From GCA-003244245 sp036378735 (GTDB lineage Bacteria; Actinomycetota; Actinomycetes; Mycobacteriales; Pseudonocardiaceae), in contig DASUVX010000105.1 of NCBI GenBank assembly GCA_036378735.1, positions 1 to 23,448 on the forward strand: a DNA stretch of 23,448 bases, written 5' to 3'. A model generated the notes under the pieces. The model was not told where the DNA came from. It made no database searches and was given only the letters and a program-made list of their open reading frames with translations. The position numbers and the translations under genes were made by a program. How positions within the stretch are numbered: position 1 is the stretch's first letter; each line of letters opens with the position of its first letter. Shown piece by piece: positions 1 to 7,246 of the stretch.

Positions 1-82
1 CCGCCTGGATCTGTTGCACTGCCCGGATCCGGATAGCTTCCAGAGTCTGGTGATCCAGCTTCCGTCCGTCATTATCACGCAC
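1..82 (-). CDS. IS630-family transposase, N-terminal fragment (runs off window)
   Basis: Only the first 27 or so codons are inside the window, read leftward from a GTG at 82. They begin VRDNDGRKLDHQTLEAIRIR, which resembles the N-terminal helix-turn-helix of IS630-family transposases (typical opening: RDNDGRKLDH.TLEALR.RAV). An in-frame TTG at 94 is an alternative start; a stop lies just before it. The family moves DNA by cut-and-paste into TA dinucleotides; the DDE catalytic domain would lie beyond the left edge. The call rests on this short stretch and remembered family sequence, so an unrelated helix-turn-helix protein is possible. Confidence 0.6.
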   Translation of the reverse strand, partial: MRDNDGRKLDHQTLEAIRIRAVQQIQA

Positions 83-261
83 AGCGACATTCAATCACAC
101 TCAGCACTCAAAGTCTAACTACTTACGTTCTCCTTGGTAACCGGTGACCAACAGGTGGGGAACACTTGTCTATTCCGGTTCCGGCGGTCTAAGCGCATCT
201 AACGGGCTGCCTGCAAGATTTGTGAGATTATTTCATCAAGTACGGCACCGTCGAACACTAC
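83..261. other. Intergenic stretch between transposase start and RyR gene end; near-palindrome at 134-151
   Basis: No gene is supported here. The clearest structure is TTGGTAACC (134-142) followed directly by GGTGACCAA (143-151), an 18-bp near-perfect palindrome with one mismatched pair. It could be part of an insertion-sequence end, an operator, or chance. The terminal inverted repeat of the IS630-like element should lie here, but its partner is outside the window. Confidence 0.3.
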
Positions 262-2148
262 TCAAGGATTTTCAGGTGCTACAGTGTCTCCCGGGCCGTT
301 GGGTGCATTCCCGCTCGGGCGTGGAGGAGTGCGACGGGCGATGGCGAATCCAGCGCGGGCGAGGAAGGTGGGTAGGACACGTATGGCGTCCCGGTCGAGG
401 TCTTTGATCTCTTCAGGGAGGTTCTCCCAAGGCACTAGGTAAGGGGATAATTTACGGAATGGGTCGCGAAAAGGTGCCTGGTGCCAGCCGTTTTGGCGAC
501 GTTCTGCCTGCCACCGCTGGTGTTCTAAGACGGCGAGGTATTCTACCTCTGACTGGGTGAACGGCAACGGCGGTGCGTCCCAGTCAATTCTCGGGATCAG
601 CTCGCAGCCAATCACCCGCAGTTTCTCGCCCAAGTCCGCGGCTTGAGCGCGGTTGGATGCCCGTAGGCTCTCCGGGAGCGCCTCCCAGACCGCCAATGCT
701 GGGTCGTTGGGGTTCGCACCGTCCTTTATGCGACGGCGGACGTAGTCGGCGTGAATAGCTTGAGCGAGGCTTTCCTTGCGACCGTTAAGCAGTACTTCGG
801 GACGGCAGACTCGATCGAGCAGGCTAAACCCCTTCACGTTTGTCAGCATGCCCGACATCGACCGGTCAAGTAGGTCCGCTAGGCTGGACCGGCCAGTGGT
901 ACACGCGATGACGGGATACTCCTCGGGTAGGAGTCGGCGAATTAGGAGCGTGGCGCGGAAGGTCGCGGCGTCTTCATCTAGGCAGACCAGGGCTCCGGTC
1001 GGCTGGTCTGCCTGGTCCGTGTCCGGAGGCAGCAAGGGAGGTCCCTCGGGGTTGGAGGGATCAATAGGGTAGGCCTTCAGCTCGCAGGTGGTGGCCAAGG
1101 CTGGGTAGCGGGCGCTTAGTGCCGCGGCTTGGGTGCCGGCGTCCGGGGTGACCAGTGTGATCCGTATCCGAGCTGTTGGCTGTTGACGGTTGAGTCGCCA
1201 CCGGCGGGCTGCCTCGATAAATAGGGCGATTACGAATCGTCCCGCTCCGAGGATCACCAGGTGAGGTGGACTGCCCTCTTGAGCTATCACTAAGTCAGCG
1301 TGAGTGTCAAAAAGCGCAGCTGGCCCGGCATGGTAGACGTTGAAGAATTCACAGACGATCGGTCCAGGGGCGGTGCCGGCAAAAGCCTCTTGAGTCACCA
1401 GCTGGCACAGCCGCTCATCGGTGAGTTGGATCAGGCTGTCGATCCGTCTCTGCCTTCGGGTGGAGGACATCATGAGTGCTAGGGCCACTTCGGCGTTAAC
1501 TACATCTTGCCCGCATACTGCGATTAAATACCGGGCGCGACGCACTTCGGCCTGGGAGAGGGTATTCCACGCTGTAGCGTCCCCGGTTAGAACCGGAATG
1601 CCTAACTCGCGGCATTTTTCGACGGCAGCAGCCGGAGGTGTCTGATCAATGACTACGACTCGATCGCCCCGTTGGTGGAATCCTGTAGCGAACCGCAACC
1701 CGATCTGTCCTAGCCCACAAATGATCACATGGTGGCGGAAGAAAATACGGATTCTCGCCTGGGTGTACTGCCGAAGGAAAAGCGCACTGATAGTGCGAAA
1801 CGCGATGTAAGAGACAGTCAGCGGCGCAAGCCAGCGGGCGATTTCCAGGGGTAGCGGAGTAGGTGGCTTGTTAACATCACCGCTCATTAAAAATAGTTGG
1901 ACGCCGGCGTATAACCGATCGGACATGGAAAGCTGCGGGTTCTGCTCGCCGTATCCGACAACGGCAAGAGCCAGGACGGCGAGCGCAGCGATCCCGGCGA
2001 CCTGTCCGCGGTAGCGTTGCGAGGCCAGGCGCAAATACCGGACAAGCATGACCCAACCGCGAGAAGGCAAGGGACGATCATGGTGATCACATCCTTGACC
2101 TATCGTTACACGCCGCACGTCGCGGTCACCCGTACGTCTGGTTGGCAT
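262..2148 (-). CDS. Membrane protein with TrkA-N-like Rossmann domains and C-terminal RyR domain
   Basis: 628 residues from the ATG at 2148, chosen because a CGACGAGG-like ribosome site precedes it; an ATG at 2049 without such a site is the alternative. Two hydrophobic segments lie near residues 49-65 and 105-125, separated by a short polar stretch, as in a two-helix channel, but no TVGYG selectivity filter is visible. A Rossmann domain follows with GLGQIG at about 145-150 and an acidic strand end (VVVID, ~168), then a second with GAGRFV at about 301-306. The C-terminal ~120 residues match the RyR repeat: EHQRW, then RRQNGW, then LSPYLVPWENLPEEIKDLDR. RyR domains in bacteria have been proposed to sense nucleotide-derived ligands in conflict systems. 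The start overlaps the end of the upstream TIR-NLR gene by 23 bp, so the two are probably translated together. I infer a ligand-gated membrane effector; the ion or ligand cannot be read from the sequence. Confidence 0.8.
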   Translation of the reverse strand: MPTRRTGDRDVRRVTIGQGCDHHDRPLPSRGWVMLVRYLRLASQRYRGQVAGIAALAVLALAVVGYGEQNPQLSMSDRLYAGVQLFLMSGDVNKPPTPLPLEIARWLAPLTVSYIAFRTISALFLRQYTQARIRIFFRHHVIICGLGQIGLRFATGFHQRGDRVVVIDQTPPAAAVEKCRELGIPVLTGDATAWNTLSQAEVRRARYLIAVCGQDVVNAEVALALMMSSTRRQRRIDSLIQLTDERLCQLVTQEAFAGTAPGPIVCEFFNVYHAGPAALFDTHADLVIAQEGSPPHLVILGAGRFVIALFIEAARRWRLNRQQPTARIRITLVTPDAGTQAAALSARYPALATTCELKAYPIDPSNPEGPPLLPPDTDQADQPTGALVCLDEDAATFRATLLIRRLLPEEYPVIACTTGRSSLADLLDRSMSGMLTNVKGFSLLDRVCRPEVLLNGRKESLAQAIHADYVRRRIKDGANPNDPALAVWEALPESLRASNRAQAADLGEKLRVIGCELIPRIDWDAPPLPFTQSEVEYLAVLEHQRWQAERRQNGWHQAPFRDPFRKLSPYLVPWENLPEEIKDLDRDAIRVLPTFLARAGFAIARRTPPRPSGNAPNGPGDTVAPENP

Positions 2149-4747
2149 GGCCTCGTCGGTGAGCCCTGGCATCGCGCAATAGGCGCTCAGCAGCGGCGAC
2201 GATCTCGGCGGCCTTTCGGGCGCGGGGATGATTGTCACCGAAGACGTGCCGTGCGCGGGCGAGCGTGTCTGCGCTGAGCTGTAGCGCTGCCTCTACCTCC
2301 CCTAGAGCGTGGAGAGCGGTGGCCAGCGTGTTCGCGATATCGATGGTGTAGCGGCTCTCATCGCCGACAACTCGCCTTGCTCGGGCCAGCATGTCCTCAC
2401 CGAGTTGCCGTGCTTCCTCAAACTCGCCGAGGGCGCACAGGTCACTGGCGAGGTTGTTGGCGCAGTCCATGGTCCATAGATGATCTTCACCAAGTACCCG
2501 CCGCGCTCGGGCAAGGAAGTTGGCATGCAGCTCTCGCGCTACATCGACCTGACCAAGCGCACGCAGGTCGCGGCCGAGCTCTTTAGCCACGACAATGGTG
2601 TAGGGGTGATCATCACCGAGCGCTCGTCGTCGGTAGGTGAAGCTGTCTTCGTGCATCTGTCGGGCCGTGTCGATCTCGCCCAACTCACGTAGGTCTTCGG
2701 CAAGGTTGTGGGACGTACGGTGGACATCAAGGTGGTCGTCCCCGAGTACGCGTCGTCTACGAGCAAGGGTATCGGCGTTGAGTTGCCGTGATAGCTCGAA
2801 AGAACCCATGTAGTGGAGACAATTCGCGAGATAATGCGCTGCGTGCAGAGTATCGGGATGGTCGTCACCAAGCACCCGCCGGCACCGAGCTAGGGTTTCC
2901 TCGCCGAGTTGGCGCGTGCTGTTGTGGGGGCCAAGATCGCTGAGCAGGCGGACGAGGATGCACGCGGCTCGCAAGGTGTGCTGGTTGTCCGGCCCGAGAT
3001 ATTCATTCCATTGCTGGTGTAGGTGTCCGATAAGGTCCCGGGCTGAGTGACTGTCGCCGCGGGCGTGGAGATACCATGCAGCGCGGCAGGCCAAATCCCG
3101 AAGGTCCACGCTAGGACTGGTAGCCGGATCGCTGGCGAGTAGGTGGGGCAGGAGCCCGGCCCAGCTTGGCCAGCGCGTCGGGTCTTGGTGATCACCGGGA
3201 TCTGCGGCAACCAGCAGCGCCTGGGCGTAGGCGCGATACGCAGCGGCGCTTTCGACGCCGAGCTGATCGCGCAGGACGGCTTGGGTAAGTCGGTGCAACT
3301 GCAGCCCGCTGTCGAGGCGGCCCAGGCCATAGTTACCGATCCGTCCAAGACTGCGGTGCGCAGCGACCGGACTGATCACCGTAGCGGTTAGCGCTTCAAG
3401 TTCCGGTGGTGGGTAGCAGCTCGTGTCCGCGATAGGAAGAATTAACATGTCTGGAGGGATAGGTTCTGGGGCGAGGAACGCGCCGATACGCACCAGTGCG
3501 AGCGCGGCCGGGTCGACCTCAGCGAGGCGATCGGTGGAAATCCGGATCGCTGCCGCGAGCGAGAGCGGGTGACTCTTCGGCGGGCTTTGGTCAAGCAGCT
3601 CCTCCGCACGGGTGTCCAGCAGCGCCAAGTAGTTTTCAACCGGCATGGCGGTCTCGGCGAGGAACCCGGCTGCCTGGGCTAACGCAAGCGGTAGGTCGCC
3701 GACTGCCCGAGCCAGGCCGTCAGCCTCGGCTTCGGCGATACCCGGTCGGGAAACGCGTATTAATTCCACTGAGTGAAGGCGAGGCAGCACGTCGATCTCT
3801 ACCCGCGCGGCGAGCTCGCTCCAGCTAGGGTTGCGGGAGGTGATCAGTGTGTGTCCGGGTCCGGCGGGAAGCCATTCACGTAGGTCACCTGGTGATTCGG
3901 CGTTGTCGAGAACTAACAGCCAACTACCGTGACCCCGGAGGTAAGCACGCAGTGCTCCGACCGCGCTCGCCGTATCGGCACGTGGTGGAGTCAGGCCCAG
4001 CTCAATCGCGAGCGCTGCGTACTGCTCGCTGATTAGGCCGATCTCTTCGGCTCTGATCCACCATATGACGTCGTAGGCCCCGGCGTAGCGGTGAGCGTAT
4101 TCAATCGCCACCTGGGTCTTGCCCACGCCACCGATCCCGTGCAGAGCTTGTACTACGGCCGTTCCTCCGAATCGTAGTCGTGCGCGCAAGTACGTAATCG
4201 TGATGTCCCGGCCTACAAATCCAGGGTTACGTGGGCCTACGTTCCATACCGCGGGTAAAATTCCCGGCAGCCGCGGACCCGATCCTCCTCTGCTGGTTAA
4301 TACTCCCGCGCGTCCGCGTCCTGGAAACTCAGGCTTGCCGTCCGGACGTGCCGGACCCCGCGCCGCCGCTAGTAATCGCCGCACAGCTTCGCCTTCGTCT
4401 ACATCGAATAGCTCAACAAGCACGAGCGAGCACAGCAAGCGCGGTATCGTGCATGGCTCAATCTGTACCGGCACTAGCCGGTGCCTACCTTCGTCATTCT
4501 TTGCCAGCGCCGATGTCCACTCTTCGGTGGTGTAACGGACATCATCGAAGTACGCTGAAGAGAACAGCGCCACCACCCGTTTCGCGGCGTCCAGGGCGCC
4601 GCACATCTTGGTAACAAAGTTGTCGCCCGCGGTCCAGTCCCAGGAGTCCAGTTCCACGGTGTAGCCAGCTTCGATCAGGTGCCACGCGACCCACTCCGCC
4701 CACGCGTGATCTCGCCCAGCGTGACTGATGAAGAAATCGGTGCTCAC
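2126..4747 (-). CDS. TIR-NB-ARC-TPR protein (NLR-like sensor / candidate NADase)
   Basis: 873 residues from the GTG at 4747, which places VSTDFFISHAGRD at the N-terminus as usual for bacterial TIR proteins; a TTG at 4786 would add 13 residues. The TIR domain spans about 1-130, with SSAYF followed by TTEEW at about 73-77, whose glutamate is the likely catalytic residue. An NB-ARC STAND ATPase follows: P-loop GIGGVGKT (204-211), Walker B-like WLLVLDN, sensor-like LITSRN and a GLPL-like motif DLPLALAQAAG. The C-terminal third has about six TPR-type repeats of 42 residues, most opening with LGDDHP or a variant, forming a superhelix that usually binds the trigger. Proteins of this layout sense invaders and, through TIR, cleave NAD+ or make cyclic-ADP-ribose-type signals; enzyme activity here is inferred. 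The gene is co-directional with ino1 but 163 bp beyond it, and its end overlaps the RyR gene. Confidence 0.88.
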   Translation of the reverse strand: MSTDFFISHAGRDHAWAEWVAWHLIEAGYTVELDSWDWTAGDNFVTKMCGALDAAKRVVALFSSAYFDDVRYTTEEWTSALAKNDEGRHRLVPVQIEPCTIPRLLCSLVLVELFDVDEGEAVRRLLAAARGPARPDGKPEFPGRGRAGVLTSRGGSGPRLPGILPAVWNVGPRNPGFVGRDITITYLRARLRFGGTAVVQALHGIGGVGKTQVAIEYAHRYAGAYDVIWWIRAEEIGLISEQYAALAIELGLTPPRADTASAVGALRAYLRGHGSWLLVLDNAESPGDLREWLPAGPGHTLITSRNPSWSELAARVEIDVLPRLHSVELIRVSRPGIAEAEADGLARAVGDLPLALAQAAGFLAETAMPVENYLALLDTRAEELLDQSPPKSHPLSLAAAIRISTDRLAEVDPAALALVRIGAFLAPEPIPPDMLILPIADTSCYPPPELEALTATVISPVAAHRSLGRIGNYGLGRLDSGLQLHRLTQAVLRDQLGVESAAAYRAYAQALLVAADPGDHQDPTRWPSWAGLLPHLLASDPATSPSVDLRDLACRAAWYLHARGDSHSARDLIGHLHQQWNEYLGPDNQHTLRAACILVRLLSDLGPHNSTRQLGEETLARCRRVLGDDHPDTLHAAHYLANCLHYMGSFELSRQLNADTLARRRRVLGDDHLDVHRTSHNLAEDLRELGEIDTARQMHEDSFTYRRRALGDDHPYTIVVAKELGRDLRALGQVDVARELHANFLARARRVLGEDHLWTMDCANNLASDLCALGEFEEARQLGEDMLARARRVVGDESRYTIDIANTLATALHALGEVEAALQLSADTLARARHVFGDNHPRARKAAEIVAAAERLLRDARAHRRGHANQTYG

Positions 4748-4823
4748 AGCGCGCGCCCCGCATAGCTCCGGTCGCCGCCTCACCAAGCCCCCGAACCTGG
4801 GTGCTGCGGTAGACTCATGTTAC

Positions 4824-4841
4824 TGATACCGAATGATACCG
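4824..4841 (-). promoter_or_regulatory. Tandem TGATACCG repeat upstream of the TIR-NLR gene
   Basis: TGATACCG occurs at 4824-4831 and again at 4834-4841, one helical turn apart, 77-94 bp before the TIR-NLR start. On the minus strand the repeat contains TATCAT (4838-4833), a near match to a -10 hexamer; no convincing -35 is visible. It could be a promoter or a site for a regulator binding on one face of the helix. No known regulator is recognised. Confidence 0.35.
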
Positions 4842-4873
4842 GTCCAGCCAGATACGCGGGGCGGGCACTACAT

Positions 4874-4889
4874 GCGGAAGTAGCTCAGG
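4874..4889 (+). other. Possible tRNA-Gly 5' fragment
   Basis: GCGGAAGTAGCTCAGG reads like the acceptor 5' strand and start of the D arm of a bacterial tRNA-Gly. The following bases do not close the D stem, and no anticodon arm, T arm or 3' acceptor strand is found, so this is not a working tRNA gene. It lies between the end of ino1 and the TIR-NLR gene, the junction between conserved and accessory DNA. It may be a leftover of integration at a tRNA gene, or chance. Confidence 0.3.
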
Positions 4890-4910
4890 CGGCAGGGTGG
4901 CCACATGCGG

Positions 4911-6011
4911 CTAGCGATTGAGTTCTCCACGGATGAACGCTTCGATTGCCCGATAGGCGTCGGCGTCGTCGTACTCTTCCGGCGGCAACTTCATGAGATA
5001 GGACGATGCGGAGACGATCGGGCCGCCGATGCCTCTGTCCTTCGCGATCTTCGCTGCGCGAATCGCGTCGATGACCACGCCGGCAGAGTTGGGTGAGTCC
5101 CAGACCTCCAGTTTGTACTCCATGTTCAATGGCACGTCGCCGAATGCACGGGCCTCCAGCCGAACGTAAGCCCACTTGCGATCATTCAGCCATGGCACGT
5201 AATCGGAAGGACCGATATGGACTGATCCATTGTCCATCTCGTGTGGTACCGCCGAGGTCAACGCCTGTGTCTTAGAGAGCTTCTTCGATCGCAGTCGCTT
5301 TCGCTCCAACATGCTCCTGAAATCCATATTGCCGCCGAAGTTGAGCTGATATGTACGCAGCAGTTCTGCCCCGCGTTCCTCGAACAGCTTGGCCAGTGCC
5401 CGATGCGTGATGGTTGATCCGACTTGGGACTTGATATCATCACCGATGACCGGCACGCCGGCCTCGGTGAACTTGCGCGCCCACTCCGGATCAGAGGCAA
5501 TAAATACGGGAAGTGCGTTAACGAACGCAACACCGGCGTCCAGTGCACACTGGGCGTAGAACCGGTCCGCCTGCTCCGAGCCCACCGGCAGGTATGACAC
5601 GAGCACATCGGCCTGGGACTCGCGCAGCACCTCGACGACATCGACGGGCTTCTCTTCGGACTCGGTGATGACCTCTCGGTAGTATTCACCCAGACCATCC
5701 ATCGTGGGGCCTCGCTGCACCGTGATGCCCAGCGGTGGTACGTCGCAGATCCTGATGGTGTTGTTCTCGCTGGCTATGATCGCCTCGGCCAGCTCTCGCC
5801 CAACCTTTTTAGCGTCGACATCGAACGCGGCGACGAACTGGAGGTCACCGACGTGGTAGTCCCCAAACTTAACGTGCATTAGACCGGGCACCCGTGTTGT
5901 GGGGTCGGCGTGACGATAGTAATGCACACCCTGTACCAGGGAGGCTGCGCAGTTGCCGACGCCCACAATGGCAACCCGGATCGCGGAGCCGGCGTCGCGG
6001 CCTTCATTCAT
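4911..6011 (-). CDS. ino1: Inositol-3-phosphate synthase (actinobacterial type)
   Basis: 366 residues, the usual length of actinobacterial myo-inositol-1-phosphate synthase, which converts glucose-6-phosphate to inositol-3-phosphate using bound NAD+. The product feeds phosphatidylinositol, lipomannan-type glycolipids and mycothiol. The N-terminal Rossmann motif is VAIVGVGNCAASL; family blocks include NALPVFIASDPEWA, GDDIKSQVGSTITHR, NFGGNMDF and the catalytic-region lysine stretch RKRLRSKKLSKT. The ATG at 6011 has an AGAAAGG ribosome site inside the end of padR and overlaps that gene by 8 bp, implying coupled translation. The padR-ino1 order matches Rv0047c-Rv0046c. Confidence 0.96.
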   Translation of the reverse strand: MNEGRDAGSAIRVAIVGVGNCAASLVQGVHYYRHADPTTRVPGLMHVKFGDYHVGDLQFVAAFDVDAKKVGRELAEAIIASENNTIRICDVPPLGITVQRGPTMDGLGEYYREVITESEEKPVDVVEVLRESQADVLVSYLPVGSEQADRFYAQCALDAGVAFVNALPVFIASDPEWARKFTEAGVPVIGDDIKSQVGSTITHRALAKLFEERGAELLRTYQLNFGGNMDFRSMLERKRLRSKKLSKTQALTSAVPHEMDNGSVHIGPSDYVPWLNDRKWAYVRLEARAFGDVPLNMEYKLEVWDSPNSAGVVIDAIRAAKIAKDRGIGGPIVSASSYLMKLPPEEYDDADAYRAIEAFIRGELNR

Positions 6012-6600
6012 GGTCCGACCTTTCTCTGTCGTCGTATGATGGTGCTGGGTTCGCCTGCTCGTGGGCGATCAGTTCATTGAGCCAGCGCACCTCGCGCTCG
6101 CTGGTCTCCAGACCCATCCGGTGTAGCTCCAGGGTGTAGCGGTCGATATGGTCCCCGGTGCGGGACAACGCGGCGCGCAAGCCCTCGCGACGTTCCTCGA
6201 CGCGGCGCCGCCGGCCCTCCAGGATGCGCATCCGCACCTCGGCGGGGGTCCGGGAAAAGAAGGCCAGGTGGACCCCGAATCCGGAGTCCTCCCAGGTTTG
6301 CGGGCCGGCGTCGGCCAGCAGGGTGGCGAAGCGTTCCTTGCCGTCAGCGGTGAGCCGGTACACCCGGCGTCCGCGATACGACCAGCCCGCGTTCCGGCCG
6401 GAGGGTCGCTCCGGTACGGGCACGTCCTCCGCAGCGTCCTCGCTGATAAAGCCTTCGCGCTGCAACCGGCGTAGCGTGGGATACAGCGAGCCGAACGAGC
6501 AGGCGCGGAACGTGCCGAGTAGCCCGGTGAGGCGTTTGCGCAGCTCGTAGCCGTGCATGGGGGCGTCATGGAGCACCCCGAGCACCGCTAGTTCCAGCAC
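6004..6600 (-). CDS. PadR-family transcriptional regulator
   Basis: 198 residues from the GTG at 6600, which has a GGAGGTG ribosome site 4 bases upstream; a TTG at 6639 would give an unlikely proline/arginine-rich extension. The N-terminal winged helix-turn-helix has the PadR signature: LELAVLGVLHDAPMHGYELR, then SFGSLYPTLRRLQREGFI. The C-terminal half (VEERREGLRAALSRTGDHID and beyond) fits the Vir-type dimerisation helices. It is the first gene of a two-gene unit with ino1 and lies next to a nested palindrome (6648-6681) that is a likely operator. I infer that it controls itself and ino1; the inducer is unknown. Confidence 0.93.
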   Translation of the reverse strand: MLELAVLGVLHDAPMHGYELRKRLTGLLGTFRACSFGSLYPTLRRLQREGFISEDAAEDVPVPERPSGRNAGWSYRGRRVYRLTADGKERFATLLADAGPQTWEDSGFGVHLAFFSRTPAEVRMRILEGRRRRVEERREGLRAALSRTGDHIDRYTLELHRMGLETSEREVRWLNELIAHEQANPAPSYDDRERSDHE

Positions 6601-6647
6601 GCGGCACCTCCGCAGCTCCGGCGGCCCCCTGGTGGGCAACTGAGGAC

Positions 6648-6681
6648 GATGTATAGCTGCACTATATCGCGCCGATACATC
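6648..6681. promoter_or_regulatory. Nested palindrome in the padR / DUF5318 intergenic region, likely PadR operator
   Basis: An outer inverted repeat GATGTAT (6648-6654) / ATACATC (6675-6681) surrounds an inner one, TATAG (6652-6656) / CTATA (6662-6666), around CTGCA. PadR regulators commonly bind A/T-rich dyads with ATGT/ACAT-type half sites next to their own gene. On the minus strand the inner repeat contains TATAGT (6666-6661), a good -10 hexamer, so a bound repressor would block padR-ino1 transcription. Binding is inferred. Confidence 0.6.
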
Positions 6682-6758
6682 ATCAAGCAGATGATCAGCG
6701 GCGGTACCGCCCGAACGCCCGAGCGATGATCACCCGGCGGGTGCGTACGCTGTGGAGC

Positions 6759-7163
6759 ATGCGGACCCAACGACAGGTCGTGGACTACGCGCTGCAGCGG
6801 CGTGCGCTGCTCGCCGAGGTCTACGCCGGCCGGATCGGCCTCGCGGAGGTCTGCGACGCGACCCCGTACCTGCTGCGTGCGGCGAAGTTCCACGGCGAGC
6901 CCAGCTCCGTCACCTGTCCCATGTGCCGCAAGGAGCCCCTGACGCTGGTGTCGTGGGTATACGGTGGCGAGCTCAAGCATGCGGCTGGATCCGCCCGGAC
7001 CGCCGACGAGCTGAACCGGATGGCGACGCTGTACGAGGAGTTCAGCGTGTTCGTCGTCGAGGTGTGCCGCACGTGTAGCTGGAACCATCTCGTGCAGTCG
7101 TATGTCCTGGGTACCAGCGGTGTGGGCAGTAGGCGACCGCGCCGGAGGACTGCGGCGGAGTAA
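6759..7163 (+). CDS. DUF5318 zinc-ribbon protein
   Basis: 134 residues from the ATG at 6759, placing RTQRQVVDYALQRRALLAEV at the N-terminus as in relatives I know; the ATG at 6726 would add 11 residues. Two Cys pairs, CPMC and CRTC (CRTCSWNHL), probably form a zinc ribbon. The family is restricted to actinobacteria and has no assigned function. The gene is divergent from padR and 83 bp before the penicillin-binding protein gene, the same position as Rv0049 relative to ponA1. No signal peptide or membrane helix is seen, so it is probably cytoplasmic. Confidence 0.85.
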   Translation: MRTQRQVVDYALQRRALLAEVYAGRIGLAEVCDATPYLLRAAKFHGEPSSVTCPMCRKEPLTLVSWVYGGELKHAAGSARTADELNRMATLYEEFSVFVVEVCRTCSWNHLVQSYVLGTSGVGSRRPRRRTAAE

Positions 7164-7246
7164 CCCGCTGCCGGCTTGGTGTACCGCCCTGGCTAGCGTG
7201 CCCCTGCACAAAACCTCGCGAGCCGAGTACCGGTCTGGGAGGACCC

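Noticed and set aside
144..407. 87-residue forward frame near the left edge
   Set aside because: It overlaps the 3' end of the RyR gene on the other strand, has no ribosome site and no protein-like pattern.
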